Positions 5,655-13,399 of a stretch of 16,437 nt of DNA are shown piece after piece. The notes below the pieces were generated by a model, which saw nothing but the letters and a program-made list of their open reading frames with translations, made no database searches and was not told where the DNA came from. The DNA is from an uncultured Ruminococcus sp. (GTDB taxonomy: Bacteria; Bacillota; Clostridia; Oscillospirales; Ruminococcaceae): positions 1 through 16,437 of the forward strand of contig CALEPT010000040.1 of NCBI GenBank assembly GCA_937910385.1. The letters run 5' to 3'. The translations under genes were made by a program, and so were the position numbers. The stretch's first letter is position 1. Each line of letters starts with the position of its first letter.

Positions 5655-7253
5655 ATGTCAGCAAAGTACATTTTTGTAACAGGCGGAGTCGTTTCGGGAC
5701 TCGGCAAGGGTATCACAGCAGCTTCACTCGGCAGACTTCTCAAACAGCGCGGTTACAAGGTCACGATACAGAAGTTCGACCCCTATATCAATGTTGACCC
5801 CGGCACTATGTCCCCCTATCAGCACGGCGAAGTGTTCGTCACCGACGACGGAGCAGAAACTGACCTTGACCTCGGGCACTACGAGCGGTTCGTTGACGAG
5901 AATCTTTCCATCAACTCCAACATCACCACGGGAAGGATATATCGTAACGTCATCAACAAAGAGCGCCGCGGAGACTACCTCGGCGGTACAGTACAGGTAA
6001 TTCCGCATATCACCAACGAGATAAAGGATAAGGTCTACAGTATTGCAAAGGACACGGGCGCAGACGTAGTTATAACTGAGATAGGCGGAACGGTCGGCGA
6101 TATTGAGTCCACCCCCTTCCTCGAAGCTATACGTCAGGTCGGTACAGAACAGGGCAGGAGCAATGTAGCGTACATACACGTCACGCTCGTGCCCTACATC
6201 GCGGGATCTGAGGAGCTAAAATCAAAGCCGACTCAGCACTCCACTAAAGAGCTGCTCTCGATAGGCATTCAGCCCGATATCATAGTCTGCCGCAGCGAAA
6301 AGCGTATTCCCGATGATATGCGTGCAAAGATAGCACTGTTCTGCAATATCCGCCCCGAGGACGTTATTCAGAATCTCACAGCGCCGTCACTTTACGAGGT
6401 CCCGCTCTGGCTTGAGGATGAGGGTCTTGCTAAGTCAGTCTGCCACCACCTCGGTCTTGAGGACAGAACACCCGATCTTGAGGAGTGGACGGCTATGGTG
6501 CGGCGTGCCGAAAACGCTCACAAAAATGTAACTATTGCTTTAGTAGGAAAATATGTAGAGCTGCATGACGCTTATCTTTCAGTCGCAGAGGCGCTCCGCC
6601 ACGGAGGTATCGTCAATGATGCAGCCGTCAATATAGAATGGATAGACTCAGAAAACATCACACGTGAGAACGCTCCCGATGTTTTCAAAAATTGCAGTGG
6701 AATAATCGTCCCGGGAGGCTTCGGTCACAGAGGAATTGAGGGCATGATAGAGTCTATCCGATACGCAAGGGAAAACAAAGTCCCGTTCTTAGGTATCTGC
6801 CTCGGAATGCAGATGTCCGTTGTGGAATTTGCAAGAAATGTACTCGGTCTGAGCGCGGCAAACTCCAGCGAGTTCGGCAGCACGCCTGACCCCGTTATAG
6901 ACATCATGGAGGATCAGAAAACAGTTTCGGAAAAGGGCGGCACAATGAGGCTCGGTCTTTATCCGTGCAAGCTTGCGGATGACTCGCTCTGTCGCAGCAT
7001 TTACGGCGAGGAGCTGATTTACGAGCGTCACCGCCACCGCTGGGAGTTTAACAACGCCTACCGCGCCGCCGTCACAAAGGGCGGCATGAGGATAGCGGGT
7101 CTCTCGCCGGATGAAAAGCTCGTTGAGATAGTGGAGCTTCCCGACCATCCGTGGTTCGTGGGAGTACAGTTCCACCCCGAGTTCAAATCACGCCCGAATA
7201 AGCCGCAGAAGCTCTTTGCGGACTTTATACGTGCTTCGCTCGAAGCAGAATAA
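5655..7253 (+). CDS. pyrG: CTP synthase
   Basis: Converts UTP to CTP using ATP and ammonia from glutamine, the last step of pyrimidine nucleotide synthesis, in the cytoplasm. The 532-aa product has normal length. The N-terminal synthase domain starts with KYIFVTGGVVSGLGKG (4-19), carrying the P-loop, and includes EIGGTVGDIES (142-152). From about 292 a class I glutamine amidotransferase domain follows, with GGFGHRG (354-360), nucleophile Cys382 in LGICLGMQ, and His507/Glu509 in HPEF. AAGGAG before the ATG supports the start. It lies 87 nt after amt and 19 nt before glnN, so it is probably cotranscribed with two nitrogen-assimilation genes, which ties CTP production to glutamine supply. It looks intact. 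Confidence 0.98.
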   Translation: MSAKYIFVTGGVVSGLGKGITAASLGRLLKQRGYKVTIQKFDPYINVDPGTMSPYQHGEVFVTDDGAETDLDLGHYERFVDENLSINSNITTGRIYRNVINKERRGDYLGGTVQVIPHITNEIKDKVYSIAKDTGADVVITEIGGTVGDIESTPFLEAIRQVGTEQGRSNVAYIHVTLVPYIAGSEELKSKPTQHSTKELLSIGIQPDIIVCRSEKRIPDDMRAKIALFCNIRPEDVIQNLTAPSLYEVPLWLEDEGLAKSVCHHLGLEDRTPDLEEWTAMVRRAENAHKNVTIALVGKYVELHDAYLSVAEALRHGGIVNDAAVNIEWIDSENITRENAPDVFKNCSGIIVPGGFGHRGIEGMIESIRYARENKVPFLGICLGMQMSVVEFARNVLGLSAANSSEFGSTPDPVIDIMEDQKTVSEKGGTMRLGLYPCKLADDSLCRSIYGEELIYERHRHRWEFNNAYRAAVTKGGMRIAGLSPDEKLVEIVELPDHPWFVGVQFHPEFKSRPNKPQKLFADFIRASLEAE

Positions 7254-7272
7254 TTTTACGGAGGTATTATTT

Positions 7273-9360
7273 ATGGAAAAGGTAACAGAATTTTTCGGCT
7301 CGATGGTATTCGACGACAGGATAATGAAGGCTACGCTTTCAGAAAAGGTTTACAAAAGCCTGAAAAGAACTATCGACAGGGGTACTCCCCTTGATATATC
7401 CGTTGCAAACGCAGTTGCCGCAGCAATGAAGGACTGGGCGGTTGAAAAGGGCGCTACACACTACACCCACTGGTTCCAGCCCATGACAGGTGTTACAGCA
7501 GAGAAGCACGACAGCTTTATCTCCCCCGCTCCCGACGGCAGAGTCATCATGGAGTTTTCGGGGAAGGAGCTCGTAAAGGGCGAGCCCGATGCTTCATCAT
7601 TCCCCTCGGGCGGACTCCGTGCTACCTTCGAGGCAAGAGGCTACACTGCATGGGATCCCACCTCCTACGCCTTCATCAAGGACGGTACGCTCTATATCCC
7701 CACAGCATTCTGCTCTTATACAGGCGAAGCACTCGATAAAAAGGTACCGCTCCTTCGGTCAATGGAAGCGCTCAACAGACAGGCTCTGAGAGTACTGAAG
7801 CTCTTCGGCAATGACGCGGTAAGAAGCGTAAAGACCTCGGTAGGACCCGAACAGGAATATTTCCTCGTTGACAGAGAGCTCTGGAAGAAGAGAAAGGATC
7901 TCATCATGACAGGCAGAACTCTCTTCGGTGCGCTCCCGCCTAAAGGACAGGAAATGGAGGATCACTACTTCGGCTCTATCAAGCCCAGAGTTGCCGAGTA
8001 CATGGCAGACCTTGACAATGAGCTGTGGAAGCTCGGTATCCTCGCAAAAACCAAGCACAACGAAGTAGCTCCGGCACAGCACGAGCTTGCTCCCATATAC
8101 AAGACAACAAATATCGCCGCCGACCATAACCAGCTCACAATGGAGGTAATGCAGAAGGTCGCACTCCGTCACGGACTCGTTTGCCTGCTGCACGAAAAGC
8201 CCTTTGCAGGCGTAAACGGCTCGGGCAAGCACAACAACTGGTCTATCTCGACCGATACGGGCGTAAATCTGCTTTCACCCGGCGAGACTCCTCACGAGAA
8301 TGCGCAGTTCCTGCTGTTCCTCGCGGCAGTCATCAAGGCTGTTGATGATTATCAGGATCTGCTGAGACTTTCTGTTGCGACAGCAGGCAACGACCACCGT
8401 CTCGGTGCAAACGAAGCTCCCCCCGCAGTAATTTCCATATTCCTCGGCGACGAGCTTACTGCAGTCCTCGAGGCTATCGAGAACGATACCCCTTACGGCG
8501 GCACGGCAAAGGAGAAGATGCAGCTCGGCGTTGACGTTCTTCCCCAGTTCAGCAAGGACACGACCGACAGAAACAGAACGTCTCCGTTTGCATTTACAGG
8601 CAACAAGTTCGAGTTCCGTATGCTCGGTTCTTCTAACAGCATTTCATGCGCAAATATTCACCTGAATGCAGCCGTTGCTGAAGTCCTGAAGCAGTTCGCA
8701 GACGAGCTTGAGGGCGCAGATGACTTTAACGCAGCTCTCCACGAGCTTATAAAGAGAACTATCAAGGATCATAAGAGGATCATCTTCAACGGCAACGGCT
8801 ACGATGAAGCATGGATCGCTGAGGCTGAAAAGAGAGGTTTGCTGAATCTCAAGACTACCGCAGACGCTATGCCTAAAATATGCGACAAGAAGAATGTCGA
8901 TATGCTCACCTCACATGGTATCTTCACCGAAGCGGAAATTTTCTCACGCCGTGATATAATGCTCGATAACTACATCAAGCAAGTGAACATCGAAGCTCTT
9001 ACGATGATAGATATGTCGCGCAAGGAAATACTCCCTGCCATCGCCAAGTTTGCAGCGGACACGGCTTCTGACGTTTCCGTAAAGAAGAGCGTTGCTTCAG
9101 TTGAGTGCAGCTACGAAACGCGCATTATTGAGAAACTCTCCGAGCTTGTTGATGAGCTTGACCTTGCAACTACCGAGCTGGAGGGAGCAGTAAATGAGCT
9201 CAAGGATATCGACGTTATAGTTACTGCTTCTGAATTCGTCCGCGATACTATTCTTCCCGCTATGGATAAGCTCAGAGAATCAGCCGACAAGGCAGAAGCC
9301 CTCACGGCAGAATCATACTGGCCGTTCCCTGCTTATGACAAGCTCCTCTTCGGAGTTTGA
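7273..9360 (+). CDS. glnN: Glutamine synthetase type III
   Basis: Forms glutamine from glutamate, ammonium and ATP in the cytoplasm. The 695-aa length is that of the large GSIII class and far above the ~440-470 aa of GSI. Seen: GPEQEYFLVD (191-200), KHNEVAPAQHELAP (261-274), the block GSGKHNNWSIST (316-327), GNDHRLGANEAPP (372-384), and NRTSPFAFTGNKFEFRMLGSS near 440-460, all GSIII hallmarks; the C-terminal region is helical. The ATG at 7273 is chosen because GGAGGT lies seven bases before it; an upstream in-frame ATG would overlap pyrG and lacks a ribosome site. It is the last gene of the operon. Control probably comes from the attenuated amt promoter, since no promoter is visible in the 19-nt gap. 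Confidence 0.97.
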   Translation: MEKVTEFFGSMVFDDRIMKATLSEKVYKSLKRTIDRGTPLDISVANAVAAAMKDWAVEKGATHYTHWFQPMTGVTAEKHDSFISPAPDGRVIMEFSGKELVKGEPDASSFPSGGLRATFEARGYTAWDPTSYAFIKDGTLYIPTAFCSYTGEALDKKVPLLRSMEALNRQALRVLKLFGNDAVRSVKTSVGPEQEYFLVDRELWKKRKDLIMTGRTLFGALPPKGQEMEDHYFGSIKPRVAEYMADLDNELWKLGILAKTKHNEVAPAQHELAPIYKTTNIAADHNQLTMEVMQKVALRHGLVCLLHEKPFAGVNGSGKHNNWSISTDTGVNLLSPGETPHENAQFLLFLAAVIKAVDDYQDLLRLSVATAGNDHRLGANEAPPAVISIFLGDELTAVLEAIENDTPYGGTAKEKMQLGVDVLPQFSKDTTDRNRTSPFAFTGNKFEFRMLGSSNSISCANIHLNAAVAEVLKQFADELEGADDFNAALHELIKRTIKDHKRIIFNGNGYDEAWIAEAEKRGLLNLKTTADAMPKICDKKNVDMLTSHGIFTEAEIFSRRDIMLDNYIKQVNIEALTMIDMSRKEILPAIAKFAADTASDVSVKKSVASVECSYETRIIEKLSELVDELDLATTELEGAVNELKDIDVIVTASEFVRDTILPAMDKLRESADKAEALTAESYWPFPAYDKLLFGV

Positions 9361-9389
9361 TAAAATCAAGCCATTAATATACCTTTTTG

Positions 9390-9415
9390 CCTCCCCTTTC
9401 GGGGAGGTATTTTTT
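9390..9415 (+). terminator. Intrinsic terminator after glnN
   Basis: CCTCCCC (9390-9396) pairs with GGGGAGG (9401-9407) around TTTC, followed by TATTTTTT. It lies 29 nt past the glnN stop and ends the amt-pyrG-glnN operon. Confidence 0.92.
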
Positions 9416-9525
9416 GAAGGAGTACTGCACGGAGCTGACTGCCACGTTACCCCGTCCAAAGGGAGATACCTCTCTTTTGAATCCCATTCCACGCTGCCGC
9501 TCGCGGAAATAAATATGTGTCATTA

Positions 9526-9555
9526 AGTAAGGGCGCACAATAGTGCGCCCTTACT
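9526..9555 (-). terminator. 13-bp perfect hairpin after glgA, probable operon end
   Basis: AGTAAGGGCGCAC (9526-9538) pairs perfectly with 9543-9555 around a four-base loop, nine bases past the glgA stop on the minus strand. The following minus-strand sequence (TTAATG) has no long U run, so it may act as a weak or factor-assisted terminator or as a barrier to 3' decay. It also separates the convergent glnN and glgA genes. Confidence 0.65.
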
Positions 9556-9564
9556 ACAAAATTA

Positions 9565-10986
9565 TTATCTTTCGCTTATGAGCTCGTTGTATGTCTCGAT
9601 ATAGAGGTCTGCCGAAGCCGACCAGCTGTAGTCGCACTCCATAGCACGCTTCACGAGAGCCTTCCACTCATTCTTATCACCGTAATCACGGCAGGCACGG
9701 TTCACCGCATCAAGCATATCGCCTGCATTATAGGTCTTGAACGTAAAACCGTTACCATTATCGCCTCCGTTATCGCGAACTGAATCGCGCAGTCCGCCTG
9801 TTTCACGAACTATAGGTACAGTTCCATAGCGCATGGCTATCATCTGAGCAAGTCCGCACGGCTCGCTCTGCGAAGGCATGAGGAACATATCCGAGCCCGC
9901 ATATATCCTGTGAGAAAGCTCGGGAATAAATCCGAGCGTCACCGAAACTCTGTTCGGATACCTCGCCGCCATTTCCCGGAAGAAGTCCTCGTATATCTTT
10001 TCACCGCTTCCGAGGACTGCAAAACGTATGCCATTATGCACCATTTCCTCAAAAACACAGCGGATCAGATCAATTCCCTTATGATTGACAAACCGCGTAA
10101 CTATACCGATGACAGGTCCGTCACCTTGCTCAAGACCAAGCTCTTCGCACAAAATTTTCTTGCACTCTGATTTGCCACCGGGAGATTTTGCGGAAAAATG
10201 CATTGGTGTGTCCGCATCATTTTCGGGATCATAAAGAGATGTATCTATTCCGTTGAGTATGCCTCTGAGCTTATACTGCTTTGTTACGAGTATCCTGTCG
10301 AGCCCGTGAGCATACCACGGGTCAAGTATTTCCCACGCATAGCTCGGGCTTACAGTCGTGATTCGGTCGGAGGTCTCGATAGCGCCCTTCATCATGTTGA
10401 TGTAACCGTCGTATTCAAGAAGATTTGCGTTGTACATAGGTATGCCCATTACCTCGCCGAGTATTTCCTTTCCGTACTTTCCCTGATACTCTATGTTGTG
10501 TATCGTGAAGACATTGCGGATATCGCTGTAGCCCTGCTGATATTTATAATATACATTGTAATAAACAGGTATAAGAGCGGTCTGCCAGTCGTTGCAGTTT
10601 ATGATATCGGGAGTAAAGTCGATATATCTGAGCATTTCGAGAACCGCTCTGTCGAAGAAAACGAATCTCTCACAGTCGTCGTAAAAGCCGTACATACCAT
10701 CTCTGGCGAAATAGTACTCATTATCAATGAAGTAATAGGTTATCCCGCCGCGCTCAGCCGTAAATATCCCGCAATACTGCTTACGCCATGATACATCTAC
10801 CGTTATATTGGTAACAAAGGTCATTTCGTCACGCAGCTCCGGCTTTATAGACTTGTAAAGCGGAATGACGATACGGCAGTCATGTCCCTTATCGGATATT
10901 GCCTTAGGCAGCGAGCCAACTACATCGGCAAGTCCTCCCGAAGCTGCATATGGTACTGCCTCGCTGGCAGCAAACAAAATTTTCAT
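9565..10986 (-). CDS. glgA: Glycogen synthase (ADP-glucose type)
   Basis: Transfers glucose from ADP-glucose to growing alpha-1,4-glucan chains; a GT5 family enzyme of 473 aa, the usual length. Seen: the N-terminal GT5 domain with SGGLADV (16-22) and HNIEYQG (163-169), and the C-terminal Rossmann domain with R298 and K303 (equivalent to E. coli R300 and K305) and E375 in SEPCGLAQ, the conserved catalytic-region Glu. The lysine of the usual KTGGL motif is replaced: the sequence reads AASGGL, with Ala15 in its place. GGTGATC before the ATG supports the start. It lies 15 nt after glgD and is the last gene of the glycogen operon. Confidence 0.96.
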   Translation of the reverse strand: MKILFAASEAVPYAASGGLADVVGSLPKAISDKGHDCRIVIPLYKSIKPELRDEMTFVTNITVDVSWRKQYCGIFTAERGGITYYFIDNEYYFARDGMYGFYDDCERFVFFDRAVLEMLRYIDFTPDIINCNDWQTALIPVYYNVYYKYQQGYSDIRNVFTIHNIEYQGKYGKEILGEVMGIPMYNANLLEYDGYINMMKGAIETSDRITTVSPSYAWEILDPWYAHGLDRILVTKQYKLRGILNGIDTSLYDPENDADTPMHFSAKSPGGKSECKKILCEELGLEQGDGPVIGIVTRFVNHKGIDLIRCVFEEMVHNGIRFAVLGSGEKIYEDFFREMAARYPNRVSVTLGFIPELSHRIYAGSDMFLMPSQSEPCGLAQMIAMRYGTVPIVRETGGLRDSVRDNGGDNGNGFTFKTYNAGDMLDAVNRACRDYGDKNEWKALVKRAMECDYSWSASADLYIETYNELISER

Positions 10987-11001
10987 CTTAGATCACCGCC
11001 G

Positions 11002-12123
11002 TTATATCTTGCCGTCTTTGCCGATATAAAGCGGATACGTCTCCGAACCCGTCAGCACCTTTTCGTTGCTTATCTCAACGTTCTTATCAGTTATTACCGA
11101 GGAAATGCTGCAATTTGCGCCGACCTTAGTACCCTGAAGCAGAACGCAATTGCGAATAACCGAGCCTTTTCCTACCTTTACGCCTCTGAACAGGATAGAG
11201 TTCTCTACTGTTCCCTCCACAATGCAGCCGTCTGCAATAAGTGAATTCTTTATACTCGACTCCAGACCGTACTTAACGGGACCATTGTCTCCGATCTTAG
11301 TGTAAACGGGCATATTTTCCCTGAAAAGAGCTTTTCTCTTTTCTGTATCGAGAAGCATCTGATTCGCAAGATAGTAGTTCTGAACGCTGTCAATGCGCGT
11401 GAAGAACTCCTTGTGCTCATAGCCCATTATCTTGTATTCGTCCTTTTTGCCCTGCAAAATCTCGCGTGTGAAGCTTGACTGATTCCTGCTTGCCGCGTCG
11501 AATACTATCTTCTTGAGGAAGTCGCGGCTTATGATGAACATCTCAAGCCACATACTGCACTCGCCGGATATCTGGGGATCAACAAGAACATCCTTAAGGT
11601 GATTGTTATCATCAAATTCAAGAATAGTAGCACAGCTGTTTTTCTCGCTGTCATAAAATCCCTTACTGTAAATAAGGGTTATATCTGCTCCCGAATCCAT
11701 ATGCTGATTGAGCACAGGATTGAAGTCTATTGTAGTTACCACATCACAGTTTGCCATAATGACATACTTTGCGGTAGAGTGTTCGACGAAGCTCCAGATA
11801 TTATTAAGAGCGTCGAGTCTGCCCTTGTAGATACCGCCGGTCTGGCTGTACGGGGGCAGCAGATGAAGTCCGCCCTTTTTACGTGAAAGATCCCAATCAC
11901 GTCCGGAACCGAGATGGTCGAGAAGAGAGCCGTAATTTGACTTTGTGATTACTCCGACCTCTGAAACGCTGGAATTTACCATGCTCGAAAGCGGAAAGTC
12001 GATAAGGCGATAACGTCCGCCGAAGGGGATCGAACCCATAGTGCGCTGCTTAGTAAGCTCGCTCACATAGGAATCGTGCATACTTGCAAAGATCAATCCT
12101 AACAGATTATAATTAACACTCAT
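11002..12123 (-). CDS. glgD: ADP-glucose pyrophosphorylase, GlgD (non-catalytic partner) subunit
   Basis: A homologue of GlgC that in Firmicutes pairs with it to form the active ADP-glucose pyrophosphorylase. The 373-aa product keeps the nucleotidyltransferase fold (GGRYRLIDFPLS at 35-46) and a C-terminal left-handed beta-helix of hexapeptide repeats (about 285-350). It lacks the glycine-rich nucleotide loop seen in GlgC: residues 10-16 read LIFASMH instead of a GGQGSRL-type loop. The FVEKP sugar-phosphate motif of GlgC is also missing. It is therefore probably regulatory and not catalytic by itself. The ATG at 12123 is chosen over an upstream ATG at 12156 because GGAGGAG lies seven bases before it and the longer version would overlap glgC. 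Confidence 0.95.
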   Translation of the reverse strand: MSVNYNLLGLIFASMHDSYVSELTKQRTMGSIPFGGRYRLIDFPLSSMVNSSVSEVGVITKSNYGSLLDHLGSGRDWDLSRKKGGLHLLPPYSQTGGIYKGRLDALNNIWSFVEHSTAKYVIMANCDVVTTIDFNPVLNQHMDSGADITLIYSKGFYDSEKNSCATILEFDDNNHLKDVLVDPQISGECSMWLEMFIISRDFLKKIVFDAASRNQSSFTREILQGKKDEYKIMGYEHKEFFTRIDSVQNYYLANQMLLDTEKRKALFRENMPVYTKIGDNGPVKYGLESSIKNSLIADGCIVEGTVENSILFRGVKVGKGSVIRNCVLLQGTKVGANCSISSVITDKNVEISNEKVLTGSETYPLYIGKDGKI

Positions 12124-12139
12124 ACTAAAACTCCTCCAC

Positions 12140-13366
12140 TCAGATACTTTCGCCAATTATCTGCTTAGGCTCAACGACCCTGTTTTCGGAAACAGTCACA
12201 TTATTACCTACTACTGCGATACCCCAGTCATCTCTGTTTTCGATAGTTTCGGGGCTTGCTCCGATATGTGCGCCGCTTTCGATAATGCTGTCGCTTCCGA
12301 CAATGGCATACTCTACAACAGCACCGGACTTTATCACTGTTCCGGGCATAACTATACTGTAATTTACCGTAGCCCCCTCTTCGACCGTAACGCCCGAGAA
12401 CACAATGGAAAAATCAACGGTTCCGTCGATCTCGCTGCCCTCGGATATCATGGAGTTCTCAATATTTGCATTGTCGCCGATATACTGAGGCGGCATATTG
12501 TTGTTGCGGGAATATATCTTCCAGCTCGGGTCATAGAGGTCAAGAGGAACGCTCGGGCTGAGCAGATCCATGTTAGCCTCCCAGAGAGAATCGAGAGTTC
12601 CTACGTCCTTCCAGTAGCCCTCGAACTCATATGCAAACAGACGCTGCTTGTCGCGCAGCATTGATGTAATGATATCCTTTCCGAAGTCCTTCGACCAAGG
12701 CTCACCCTTATCGCGCTTTGCGTTTGCATCGTTCTCGTTTTCGATGAGGTACTTGCGCAGCTTATCCCAGCTGAATACATATATACCCATAGAGGCGAGG
12801 GTAGATTTGGGCTCCTTTGGCTTTTCAACGAAGTCAGTAACCTGATTCTGCTCGTCGCATATCATTATACCGAACCGCGAAGCCTCAGCTCTCGGAACGT
12901 CGATGACAGATATAGTGCAGTCAGCATTGTTTGCGATATGGAAATCCACCATCTTGGAGTAATCCATTTTATAGATATGATCACCGCCAAGGACGATCAC
13001 ATACTTTGGATCATAGCGCTCGATAAAGCGGATATTCTGGTAGATAGCGTTTGCAGTACCCTCGTACCATGAAGCTCCGGACTGAGTCTCATAAGGAGGA
13101 AGAACATGAACTCCTCCGTTCATTTTATCAAGATCCCATGGCTGACCGTTGCCTATATACTCATTGAGCACAAGCGGCTGGTACTGTGTAAGGACGCCGA
13201 CTGTATCTATACCCGAATTAGTGCAGTTTGAAAGCGGGAAATCAATAAGGCGATACTTGCCGCCATACGGAACGGCAGGCTTTGCAACATTTTTTGTCAG
13301 AGCATAGAGTCTGCTGCCCTGACCGCCTGCAAGAAGCATTGCAACGCATTTTTTCTTAGTATACAT
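12140..13366 (-). CDS. glgC: Glucose-1-phosphate adenylyltransferase, catalytic subunit
   Basis: Makes ADP-glucose and pyrophosphate from glucose-1-phosphate and ATP, the committed step of bacterial glycogen synthesis. At 408 aa it is of normal length. Seen: the nucleotide loop GGQGSRL (14-20), KPAVPYGGKYRLIDFPLSN (29-47), catalytic Asp129 in GGDHIYKMDY (127-136), FVEKP (179-183) with sugar-phosphate-binding Lys182, GYWKDVGT (250-257), and a C-terminal beta-helix (about 295-395). AGGAGG before the ATG supports the start. It lies 33 nt after glgB and 16 nt before glgD, so GlgC and GlgD should be made together in similar amounts, fitting a mixed complex. Confidence 0.97.
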   Translation of the reverse strand: MYTKKKCVAMLLAGGQGSRLYALTKNVAKPAVPYGGKYRLIDFPLSNCTNSGIDTVGVLTQYQPLVLNEYIGNGQPWDLDKMNGGVHVLPPYETQSGASWYEGTANAIYQNIRFIERYDPKYVIVLGGDHIYKMDYSKMVDFHIANNADCTISVIDVPRAEASRFGIMICDEQNQVTDFVEKPKEPKSTLASMGIYVFSWDKLRKYLIENENDANAKRDKGEPWSKDFGKDIITSMLRDKQRLFAYEFEGYWKDVGTLDSLWEANMDLLSPSVPLDLYDPSWKIYSRNNNMPPQYIGDNANIENSMISEGSEIDGTVDFSIVFSGVTVEEGATVNYSIVMPGTVIKSGAVVEYAIVGSDSIIESGAHIGASPETIENRDDWGIAVVGNNVTVSENRVVEPKQIIGESI

Positions 13367-13399
13367 AGTAATCCTCCTGAAAGTGTTTGTATTGTAATG

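Noticed and set aside
12124..12156. Longer GlgD starting at 12156
   Set aside because: It would overlap the end of glgC and adds residues not typical of GlgD; the ATG at 12123 has a strong ribosome site.
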